Positions 57,431-64,000 of a stretch of DNA of 64,000 nt are shown here, piece after piece (the stretch's first letter is position 1; every line of letters starts with the position of its first letter). Both the position numbers and the translations under genes were made by a program. Origin of the DNA: Streptomyces sp. R44 (GTDB lineage: Bacteria; Actinomycetota; Actinomycetes; Streptomycetales; Streptomycetaceae). Under the pieces are notes generated by a model. It was not told the DNA's origin and ran no database searches. It saw only the letters and a program-made list of their open reading frames with translations. The stretch covers positions 8,464,501 through 8,528,500 of the forward strand of contig NZ_CP163444.1 of the NCBI RefSeq assembly GCF_041053105.1, written 5' to 3'.

Positions 57431-57955
57431 TCAGCCCCGGCAGCCCACCATCGGGTGGGCGATGTCGACGACGAAACGCTCCGGCGAGTGCAGCCGGAAG
57501 GTCTTGTACACGGGCTTGGTGTCGAAGGCGGCTCCGATGGTGACCACGCCCTCGAAGTCGCCGGTGAGCGCGACCCCCTTGAGCGCGGGCAGATGGATCT
57601 TCAGCAGCCGGGGGCCCTGGTAGACGGACCGCCCGGAGTCGTCGTGGGCGGCGGCGGGGGAGAGCTTGATCTCCAGGAAGTGCTTCCCCGCCAGCGGGAC
57701 CCTGTTCCCCGATCCGTCGTAGTGCAGCGAGCGGGTCTGGTGGACGGTGACCGCGGGCATGGCGCCCCGGACGTCGATCACGAGCCGGTCGAAGGTGGAG
57801 TGGCCGCCCCAGCGGGCGTTGACGACCAGGGCCGTGGCCGGGGTCGAGGTGCTCAGGGTCGGGGCGTTCGCCGCGCCGGCCGGGATCGTGGCGCCGATTC
57901 CGGCGGTCATCAGGATTCCCGCGGCGACGGCCGCGAGGGTGTGGCGGTGCTGCAT
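57431..57955 (-). CDS. Secreted AMIN-like domain protein
   Basis: ATG 57955 (MQHRHTLAAVAAGILMTAG) gives 174 residues. The signal peptide ends about ATIPAGAA. The mature beta-sandwich contains FDRLVIDVRGAMPAVTVHQ, LEIKLSPAAAHDD, KIHLPALKGVALTGDFEGVVTIG and RFVVDIAHP, resembling AMIN-type domains that bind cell-wall polymers. A single Cys near the end is unpaired. The gene may act at the cell surface; its function is unknown. Confidence 0.85.
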   Translation of the reverse strand: MQHRHTLAAVAAGILMTAGIGATIPAGAANAPTLSTSTPATALVVNARWGGHSTFDRLVIDVRGAMPAVTVHQTRSLHYDGSGNRVPLAGKHFLEIKLSPAAAHDDSGRSVYQGPRLLKIHLPALKGVALTGDFEGVVTIGAAFDTKPVYKTFRLHSPERFVVDIAHPMVGCRG

Positions 57956-58073
57956 GACGTCCCCCAATTTCTGCTGTTCCGGGGACAGAGGTGTCACTGG
58001 CAGAGACATCCATGACAACCATACGGTTCCGCCCGATATGAGGGATATGGCAGTGATGGGGTAAAAGTTCGTC

Positions 58074-58736
58074 ATGTGTTGGAGTGCGACCGCCGATCTC
58101 TGGGCGGGCCTCGGGATCGGCGCCGTCGGCGTCGCCGCGCTGGCCTCCGTACGCCGCCCCGGGGACGCGCCGCTGGCCGCCCTGCCCCTGCTCCTCGCCG
58201 CCCACCAGATCGTGGAGGCCGCCGTCTGGCACGCCGACGGAGGCACCGGGACCGCCACCCTCGCCTGGGCCGTGATCGCCCTTCCCCTGCTGTCCCTCTG
58301 GGTGCCGCTCGGCGTCCTGACCTCCGCCCGTCCCGCCGACCGGCCGCGCCTCCTCCTCCCGCTCGCCGCCGGCCTCGTGACCGCCGCCGGCCTCGCGTAC
58401 CGCCTCGCCACCCGCCCCGTCTCGGCCGAGATCCATGGCCACACCCTCGGCTACGCGGTCGACCTGCCGTACGCCCCGGTGGTCCTCGCCGGATACCTGC
58501 TCGCCACCGTCGGCGCCCTGCTGCTCGCCCGTGACCGGCTCCTGCGGATCCTCGGCCTGCTCACCGGCGCCGGAGCGCTCGTCTGCGCCCTTCTCTGGCG
58601 CACCGCGTTCGTCTCCACCTGGTGCGCGCTCGCGGCCGTCGCCTCGCTGCTGCTGCTCGCCTGGGTGAGAGGGCGACCGCGAACTGCGCGCGCGGATCCG
58701 CTCCCGTCCGACCGTAACCCGACGGCATCTCAGTAG
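58074..58736 (+). CDS. DUF6629-family membrane protein
   Basis: 220 residues with about six membrane segments. The start MCWSATADLWAGLGIG is a recognisable opening of the DUF6629 family. Segments run ALPLLLAAHQIVEAAVW, LAWAVIALPLLSLWVPLGVL, LLLPLAAGLVTAAGLAY, and WCALAAVASLLLLAWV. Function is unknown. It precedes a small secreted protein gene by 11 bases. Confidence 0.85.
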   Translation: MCWSATADLWAGLGIGAVGVAALASVRRPGDAPLAALPLLLAAHQIVEAAVWHADGGTGTATLAWAVIALPLLSLWVPLGVLTSARPADRPRLLLPLAAGLVTAAGLAYRLATRPVSAEIHGHTLGYAVDLPYAPVVLAGYLLATVGALLLARDRLLRILGLLTGAGALVCALLWRTAFVSTWCALAAVASLLLLAWVRGRPRTARADPLPSDRNPTASQ

Positions 58737-58747
58737 TTGACCAGGGC

Positions 58748-58960
58748 ATGAAGAAGCGCAGCATGCTCGCCATCGCCTCCCTCGCCGCAGGCGTCGTCAC
58801 CGCCCTGGTCACCCCGCCGCCGCAGGCGAACGCCGCCGAGAGCCCGCTCGGCGGCGCCACCGGCCTGCTCCAGGAGGACCAGACCGCGGACGTCCTCCAC
58901 GAGACCGTCCAGGGCGCCGAGGGCGCTCTCCAGAACCAGCAGGGCGGCGGACTGCTCTGA
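58748..58960 (+). CDS. Small secreted protein (70 residues)
   Basis: MKKRSMLAIASLAAGVVTALV is a signal peptide; cleavage is probably after ANA (about residue 29). The mature part of about 40 residues is acidic and Gly/Gln-rich (LLQEDQTADVLHETVQGAEGALQNQQGG). It has no cysteine. I do not recognise the family. Codon use is normal, and the short gap to the DUF6629 gene suggests co-transcription. Confidence 0.7.
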   Translation: MKKRSMLAIASLAAGVVTALVTPPPQANAAESPLGGATGLLQEDQTADVLHETVQGAEGALQNQQGGGLL

Positions 58961-59083
58961 CCTCCGTGCCAGGTGGCGACCGGTGCCCCGCGCTCCCCAG
59001 GGAAAGCGGGGCACCGGCACGCCGTGACCCGGTAGGAGGCAGCCCGTGCGCGCGCCGTGCGCGAGTAATGACAGGATGTCCCC

Positions 59084-59587
59084 ATGAGCGACAACGTTTA
59101 CTTCGACATCACCATCAACGACGAGCCCGCGGGCCGCATCACCTTCAAGCTCTTCGACGACGTCGTCCCGAAGACGGCGCAGAACTTCCGCGAGCTCGCG
59201 ACCGGCGTGCACGGCTTCGGCTACGCCGGTTCCCCGTTCCACCGCGTCATCCCGCAGTTCATGCTGCAGGGCGGCGACTTCACCCGCGGCAACGGCACCG
59301 GCGGCAAGAGCATCTGGGGCGAGAAGTTCGATGACGAGAACTTCAAGCTGAAGCACGACCGCCCGTTCCTGCTCTCCATGGCGAACGCCGGCAAGAACAC
59401 CAACGGCTCGCAGTTCTTCATCACCACGGTCGTCACCGACTGGCTCGACGGCAAGCACGTCGTCTTCGGTGAGGTCGTCGAGGGCCAGGACCTGGTCAAG
59501 AAGATCGAGTCCCTCGGCTCCGCCTCCGGCGCCACCAAGGCCGCCATCAAGGTCGCCGAGTCCGGCATCGTCAAGTCCGAGGCCTGA
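59084..59587 (+). CDS. Cyclophilin-type peptidyl-prolyl isomerase
   Basis: 167 residues, the full single-domain size, with no signal peptide. Catalytic motifs include [46 protein letters not shown] and [15 protein letters not shown]. It catalyses proline isomerisation in the cytoplasm. This is the eukaryote-like cyclophilin group. The gene is followed by two hairpins. Confidence 0.96.
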   Translation: MSDNVYFDITINDEPAGRITFKLFDDVVPKTAQNFRELATGVHGFGYAGSPFHRVIPQFMLQGGDFTRGNGTGGKSIWGEKFDDENFKLKHDRPFLLSMANAGKNTNGSQFFITTVVTDWLDGKHVVFGEVVEGQDLVKKIESLGSASGATKAAIKVAESGIVKSEA

Positions 59588-59589
59588 TC

Positions 59590-59678
59590 GCCCTCGTGAG
59601 CTGAGCGAGGGCCCGGCGCCTTCGCACGCCCACCCGGCAGGGGCGGGGACGCGGTCCATCGGATCCGCGCCCCCGCCC
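59590..59678. terminator. Two hairpins between cyclophilin and L31 genes
   Basis: GCCCTCG (59590-59596) pairs with CGAGGGC (59606-59612). A second, larger one has GGGCGGGG-CGCGG (59641-59654) against CCGCG-CCCCGCCC (59665-59678) with one mismatch. They can serve the two convergent genes. Confidence 0.65.
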
Positions 59679-59704
59679 TTCGCCGTGTGCCCGGTGCCGG
59701 TCGG

Positions 59705-59953
59705 TCAGTCCTCCTCGCCGAAGCGCCGCTGGAACTTGGCGATCCGCCCCTCGGAGTCCACGGTCCGCGCCGTACCCGTGTAGAACGGGTGGCTCTCGGA
59801 GGAGATCTCGACGTCGATCACGGGGTACGTGTTGCCGTCGTCCCACTCGATGGTCCGGTCACTGGTCGCGGTGGACCGGGTCAGAAACGCGTATCCCGCC
59901 GAGCGGTCGCGGAACACCACGGGGCCGTACTCGGGCTGCTTGTCCTGCTGCAC
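59705..59953 (-). CDS. rpmE2: Ribosomal protein bL31 type B (zinc-independent)
   Basis: GTG 59953 ([20 protein letters not shown]) follows GAGGAGG and gives 82 residues; the longer open frame is rejected. HPFYTG and [14 protein letters not shown] identify type B L31. The zinc-binding CxxC pairs of type A are absent and there is no cysteine at all. In Streptomyces this paralogue replaces the zinc-containing L31 under zinc limitation, usually under Zur control, but I see no clear Zur palindrome just upstream. Confidence 0.95.
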   Translation of the reverse strand: MQQDKQPEYGPVVFRDRSAGYAFLTRSTATSDRTIEWDDGNTYPVIDVEISSESHPFYTGTARTVDSEGRIAKFQRRFGEED

Positions 59954-60091
59954 GTGTCCTCCTCGGGCTGCCGCCCTGGCTCGTCCGGCCTGATCGGCAC
60001 GGCACCACCCAGCCTCCCCGCGCCCAGGGCCCCCGACCAGCGCCACGGGCCCGACCGGGTGACGAAGCCTCTGCCGATGCGACGGGAAGGC

Positions 60092-62659
60092 TCAGCCGCT
60101 CTCCCCCCACCGGGCCGCGAGCAGCAGCGCGATGTCGTCCGGCCGGGACGTCGCCGCCCGTGCCTCGCGGATCAGCCGGTCGGCCGTCTCCGTCAGCGCC
60201 AGCGTGCCCGTCGCGGCGAAGGCGCTGCTCAGCCGCTCGATCCCCTCGTCGATGTCCTTGCCCGGCTGCTCCACCAGACCGTCCGTGAAGAGCGCGAGCA
60301 CGGCCCCCGGCGCCAGCCGCAGCCGCGTCAGCGGGTACGAGGCCCGGGCATCGACCCCCAGGACCATCCCGCCCGCCAGGTCGATCTGCTCCGTCGTCCC
60401 GTCCGGCCGCCGCAGCAACGGCTGCGGATGCCCCGCCCGCACCGCGCGCGCGTCCCCCGTCTCCGGGTCCAGCAGGACGTAGCAGCAGCTCGCGAACTGT
60501 CCCGGGTCCAGATCGATCAGGAGCCTGTTGGTGCCCCGCATCACGTCCTGCGGCCGGTGGCCGCCCAGCGCGAAGGCGCGGACGGCGCTGCGCAGCTGCC
60601 CCATGGTGGCCGCGGCGGCCACCCCGTGTCCCTGCACGTCGCCGATCACCAGGGCGAGCCGCCCCTGACCGGTCTCGATCACGTCGTACCAGTCGCCGCC
60701 CACGTCCATGCCCTGGGTGCCCGGCAGGTAGCGGCCCACCGTGTCCACCCCGTCGCGCACCGGCAGCCGGTGCGGGAGCAGCGCGTCCTGCAGGCCCCGC
60801 GCGACCGCCGACTCCGTGTCGTACCGCTGCGCCCGCTCCAGGGCCTGGGCGATCAGCCCCGCGAGCGCCGTGAGCACGGTCCGCTCCTCCGGGCTGAACC
60901 CGCGCGGCGATTCGAAGCCCAGGATGCAGGAGCCCACCGGCCGGCCCGAGGCGATCAGGGGCAGGAAGGCCCGCGCGCCCGAATGCGCGTCCAGCGGGAG
61001 ATCCGGATACGCCCGGCCCAGCTGCTCCATGGACTCGAAGAAGAGCGGCCTGCCGGTCGTCAGGGTCTCCACGCCCGGTACGCGGGCGTCGAGCGCCACT
61101 CCGTCGAAGGGTTCGAGGAACCCGGGCGGGAAACCCGTCTCCCAGGCCAGGTAGAGGCGCCGGTCGCTGAGCAGGTAGATCGCCAACTGGCGTCCGCCGA
61201 AAGCGGGGAGGAGTTCCTCCGTCACCACCGCCGACACCTGGCGCGCGGTCACCGCCTCGGAGAGCGCGATCGCCAGGGCCACCGGCCGGTAGAGCGCCGC
61301 CGCGCGGTCGTCGGGAGCGGACAGGACGTGGTCCGTCCGCTGCTCGCTCGGCGACGGGACGTCGTCCGCCGACCGCTCGCCCGGTGATGCCGGTGCGACG
61401 GGGGGCGCAAGATCCTCTTCGGGGACCAGCACCATCGTCAGCCCGTCCCGGCCCGGGTGGAGCGAGACCGACAGCCAGCGTCCCCGCTTCGGGTGGGCCA
61501 GGAAGTGCACCGGCTCGCCGGAGAGCAGGGCGGCACGCAGCTGCTCCTCGTGGAAGGGGTGGCCGAACCAGGGCAGCGCCTCCCACAGCGTCCGCCCCGC
61601 CAGCGCCGTGCGCGGCAGGCCGAGCAGGCGCTCGGTGCGCTCGTTGACGTACGTGACGCGGCCCAGCCGGTCTACGGCCAGGATGGCCCGCGGCAGCCGG
61701 TCCGTGGCGTCCGAGCCGACCAGACCCGTACCGAGGTCCACGAGCGTGCCTTCGAGGCGCCCTCCGCCCTCGGAGCCCGTCCCCTGCGCCGTGCGCCGGG
61801 CCCGCGCGGACACCTCCAGGAGGTGGAGGCCGCCGTCCGGGCCCTTCAGCCGGATCCTGCGGACCGGCGGCCGCCCGTCCGCGCCCGTCGCCTGCCTGGC
61901 CGCCGCCCACAAGGCGTACCCGTCCTCGGGATCGAGGAGCGACGTCAGCCCCTCGATCGAGCAGGGCGAGCCGATTTCCGTCCCGAGGATGGCGAGGAGC
62001 CCGTCGTCCAGCGTCACCGTGCCCGTGTCCAGGTCCCAGGAGAAGGAACCGAAGCGGACCGGCGGGCCCGAAGCGGTGGGCAGCTGCACGCACACCGGGT
62101 CGCCGGGCCACTCGACCTCCGTCCCCTGGCGTGCCAGCTCGGCCAGGGTGCCGCCGAGACGGAGCGCGTCCCGCGTCATGCGGTTCCGGTCCCGCGCCTC
62201 CACCGGCACCCCCGGGGTCGGTGGGCGCAGGGCCACGAGCACGCCGAAGCGCTCACGGCCCGCGACCACCGGCGCGTACAGCGAGGCGAACGGGAACGGC
62301 AGGCTCGCCACCAGCTGCGGAAAGCGCCGCATGGCCTCCTCGACGTCGGCGAGGTGGACGGACTGGCCGGAGCGGTGGACCTCGGCGATGGGGAACGGAC
62401 GGTTCGCGTGCATGCGCCACCACGGACGGAACAAGGGCCCCGGCAGCCCCACCAGGACTGCCAGCCGCAGCAGCCCCGGGGTGCCGGAGCGCAGGTACAC
62501 CCCGCCCGCGTAACCGCCGACCGCCTCCACGGCGGAGAGCGCCGCCTCCGCGAGGGCCCACGTCAGCGCGCCGGACGCAGGCCCGTCGTCGGAGCCGTTC
62601 CCGGACGGACGCCCGGTGCCGCCCGCCGGGCCGGGTTCGGACGCGCCGTGCGAGGTCAC
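60092..62659 (-). CDS. Multidomain PAS/GAF-PP2C (SpoIIE-type) phosphatase
   Basis: GTG 62659 (MTSHGASEPGPAGG) gives 855 residues; ATG 62695 is possible. An N-terminal GAF-like domain (about 35-180) has GGYAGGVYLRSG and FASLYAPVVAGRERFGVLVAL. PAS domains follow (SFSWDLDTGTVTLDDGLLAILG and AILAVDRLGRVTYVNERTERLLGLPR). A second GAF (about 470-610) includes RAFLPLIASGRPVGSCILGF. The PP2C domain ends the protein with VGGDWYDVIETG, VIGDVQGHGVAAAATMG, LALFTDGLVEQPG and PDDIALLLAAR. It is soluble and probably integrates several signals into sigma-factor control. Confidence 0.93.
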   Translation of the reverse strand: MTSHGASEPGPAGGTGRPSGNGSDDGPASGALTWALAEAALSAVEAVGGYAGGVYLRSGTPGLLRLAVLVGLPGPLFRPWWRMHANRPFPIAEVHRSGQSVHLADVEEAMRRFPQLVASLPFPFASLYAPVVAGRERFGVLVALRPPTPGVPVEARDRNRMTRDALRLGGTLAELARQGTEVEWPGDPVCVQLPTASGPPVRFGSFSWDLDTGTVTLDDGLLAILGTEIGSPCSIEGLTSLLDPEDGYALWAAARQATGADGRPPVRRIRLKGPDGGLHLLEVSARARRTAQGTGSEGGGRLEGTLVDLGTGLVGSDATDRLPRAILAVDRLGRVTYVNERTERLLGLPRTALAGRTLWEALPWFGHPFHEEQLRAALLSGEPVHFLAHPKRGRWLSVSLHPGRDGLTMVLVPEEDLAPPVAPASPGERSADDVPSPSEQRTDHVLSAPDDRAAALYRPVALAIALSEAVTARQVSAVVTEELLPAFGGRQLAIYLLSDRRLYLAWETGFPPGFLEPFDGVALDARVPGVETLTTGRPLFFESMEQLGRAYPDLPLDAHSGARAFLPLIASGRPVGSCILGFESPRGFSPEERTVLTALAGLIAQALERAQRYDTESAVARGLQDALLPHRLPVRDGVDTVGRYLPGTQGMDVGGDWYDVIETGQGRLALVIGDVQGHGVAAAATMGQLRSAVRAFALGGHRPQDVMRGTNRLLIDLDPGQFASCCYVLLDPETGDARAVRAGHPQPLLRRPDGTTEQIDLAGGMVLGVDARASYPLTRLRLAPGAVLALFTDGLVEQPGKDIDEGIERLSSAFAATGTLALTETADRLIREARAATSRPDDIALLLAARWGESG

Positions 62660-62849
62660 ACAGCCAGGATGCGCCCGAGGCGAAAGCACCCGCATCCCGG
62701 ACCCGGCGGGCGCCGGTACGGCGGCGGGTCCGACACGCTCCCGCGCGCCCCTTCCGACGGTGTTGACCCCACGCGCCCACGCCGTCACACTCGGTCGTCG
62801 ACCGCCGCCGTCGGCGCGCGGCGGCACGACCTCGCGAGCAGGGGGCACG

Positions 62850-63614
62850 ATGACGGGCCAGGTTCTTCCGTACGACGTACACGGCGAAGGTCCCGGGAGG
62901 GCCCTCGTGCTGCACAACTGGTTCGGCGACCGCACCAGCTTCGCGCCCTTGCGCGCCCACCTCGACGACACCCTCGGGACCTATGCCTTCGTGGACTGCC
63001 GGGGCTACGGCGAGGCCGTCGACCACGCGGGGGCCTACACGATGGAGGAGGTCGCGGCCGACGCCCTGGCGGTCGCGGACGAGCTGGGCTGGGACTCCTT
63101 CTCCGTCATCGGCCACTCCATGGGCGGCAAGGCGGCCCAGCTGATGCTCCTCGACGCCCCCGAGCGGATCCGCTCGATCATCGGCGTCTCACCGGTCTCG
63201 GCCGCCGGCTTCCCGCTCGACGGGGAGACCTGGGAACTCTTCGCCGGAGCCGCCGACGAGCCGGCCAACCGCCGCGCGATCATCGACAACACCACCGGCG
63301 GCCGCTACGACGACGCCTGGCTGAGCGCACTCGTCGACCGCTCCGTCACCCGCTCCTCCGCGACGGCCTTCCGCGCCTACCTGGACTCCTGGTCCCGCAC
63401 CGACTTCCACGAGCGCGTCCGCGACAACCCCGTCCCCGTACTCCTCGTCGTCGGCGCCCACGACCCCGCGCTCGGCTCCGAGGCGATGGAGGCGACCTGG
63501 CTGCGCTGGTACCCGAACGCCCGTCTCGAAGTGCTCAAGGACGCCGGGCACTACGCCCCGGAGGAGACCCCGCAGGCCCTCGCCGAGGCGATCGAGGCCT
63601 TCCTGGGCGCCTGA
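62850..63614 (+). CDS. Alpha/beta hydrolase
   Basis: ATG 62850 (MTGQVLPYDVHGEGPGR) follows AGGGGGC and gives 254 residues. The nucleophile elbow is VIGHSMGGKAAQ (Ser90), the acid probably in VVGAHDPALG, and the histidine in DAGHYAPEETP. The oxyanion region is LHNWFGDRTSF. The cap has few motifs. The enzyme hydrolyses an ester, epoxide or similar; substrate unknown. It is divergent from the large phosphatase. Confidence 0.92.
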   Translation: MTGQVLPYDVHGEGPGRALVLHNWFGDRTSFAPLRAHLDDTLGTYAFVDCRGYGEAVDHAGAYTMEEVAADALAVADELGWDSFSVIGHSMGGKAAQLMLLDAPERIRSIIGVSPVSAAGFPLDGETWELFAGAADEPANRRAIIDNTTGGRYDDAWLSALVDRSVTRSSATAFRAYLDSWSRTDFHERVRDNPVPVLLVVGAHDPALGSEAMEATWLRWYPNARLEVLKDAGHYAPEETPQALAEAIEAFLGA

Positions 63615-63633
63615 GTTCGTCCTCGGTCTCCTC

Positions 63634-63653
63634 TCTCATCCGATCTCATCCGA
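63634..63653 (+). repeat. Tandem duplication of a 10-bp unit
   Basis: TCTCATCCGA occurs twice in direct tandem (63634-63643 and 63644-63653) between the hydrolase and the last gene. It is probably a slippage product. Confidence 0.7.
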
Positions 63654-63775
63654 ACGTCGACGGAAGCGACGACTTTCGAGGACAGCGGCGGGGCCCCTCG
63701 GCACAGGATCATCGTGCTCACGACCTCAGGGGGCGGTCCTCCACGGACCGTCCACGACCGGCAGGAGCACGACCG

Positions 63776-64000
63776 ATGGGCCTCGCGCAGTCACAGCAGC
63801 GTTTCCTCGTACGGCAGAAGGTGACGCCGATGGCCAACCGCTATCTGGTGCACACCATGGGCCCGGACGGCGAGGAGGCCGAACTGGTCGCCTTCGCCCA
63901 CCAGAAGAGGATGGCGCTCAAGGAGCACGTCACCTTCTACACGGACGAGTCACGGCGCCAGGTCCTCTTCACCTTCAAGGCGCGTCAGGTCATCGACCTG
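63776..64000 (+). CDS. LURP-one-related/phospholipid scramblase-like protein, 3' end cut by the window
   Basis: ATG 63776 follows GGCAGGAGC and opens a frame that runs to the end of the window (75 codons). It reads QQRFLVRQKVTPMANRYLVHT and LKEHVTFYTDESRRQVLFTFKARQVIDL. The RFLVRQK start and the alternating strand pattern fit the LURP-one-related/tubby-like fold, found in many Streptomyces single-domain proteins of unknown role. Only the first half is visible. Confidence 0.8.
   Translation, partial: MGLAQSQQRFLVRQKVTPMANRYLVHTMGPDGEEAELVAFAHQKRMALKEHVTFYTDESRRQVLFTFKARQVIDL

Noticed and set aside
59954..60091. Zur operator before the type B L31 gene
   Set aside because: No TGAAAATGATTTTCA-like palindrome is visible in the short upstream region.
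1..64000. Integrated mobile element or prophage
   Set aside because: No integrase, transposase, phage genes, tRNA attachment site or composition break was seen.
1..64000. Secondary metabolite gene cluster
   Set aside because: No polyketide, peptide synthetase, terpene or RiPP core enzymes; the monooxygenases fit sulfur metabolism better.

Overview
This 64 kb window is very GC-rich chromosomal DNA with GTG and TTG starts, tightly overlapping genes and strong third-position GC. The partial conservon at the left end (roadblock, DUF742 and GTPase proteins), the SpoIIE-type phosphatases, NsrR with its flavohemoprotein and many Streptomyces-type small families point to a streptomycete or close relative. 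I see no rRNA, tRNA, CRISPR array, integrase, transposase or large biosynthetic cluster. It reads as core-to-arm chromosome rich in regulation and transport.

Layout. 1-2.5 kb: conservon tail, a flavin-type oxidase and a lone roadblock paralogue. 2.6-5.4 kb: a DUF6397-like protein and an ATP-dependent DNA ligase. 5.5-8.4 kb: a small unknown protein, a lipoprotein polysaccharide deacetylase, a lipoprotein and a secreted I36-type protease inhibitor. 8.4-11.1 kb: an actin-like ATPase, flavohemoprotein and NsrR with an operator. 11.1-17.2 kb: membrane and SHOCT proteins, a Bcp peroxiredoxin, PadR with an SRPBCC protein, a secreted L,D-transpeptidase and a Trypco1-type protein. 17.2-23.8 kb: a decayed ThrE-like gene, a polyamine-type ABC transporter, and a GntR regulator overlapping a soluble cache-domain gene. 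23.9-33.9 kb: VanZ-like, TOPRIM, cupin, MFS/LysR, EamA, M20, VOC, and TetR/AidB-like genes. 34-37 kb: a GDT1-family cation transporter behind a yybP-ykoY manganese riboswitch, divergent from a TetR/MFS pair. 37-39.6 kb: a PP2C phosphatase and an amino acid permease.

39.7-44.7 kb is the most interesting block. A CocE-like hydrolase and two luciferase-like flavin monooxygenases converge on a shared terminator. Each arm is preceded by a small cysteine-containing ORF with a good ribosome-binding site, like the cysteine-attenuation leader peptides of actinobacterial sulfur genes. I infer a sulfur-starvation module for an organosulfur compound.

44.8-64 kb: a secreted lipase-like protein, a nucleoside phosphorylase-type enzyme, a MoxR/VWA pair, two more PP2C phosphatases, a thioesterase divergent from an HxlR regulator, a YihY protein, an ABC exporter divergent from a NarL-type two-component system, a NUDIX enzyme, small secreted or membrane proteins, cyclophilin, a zinc-independent L31 protein, an alpha/beta hydrolase and the start of a LURP-one-related protein. 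All functions are read from sequence motifs and family memory; no database search was possible.
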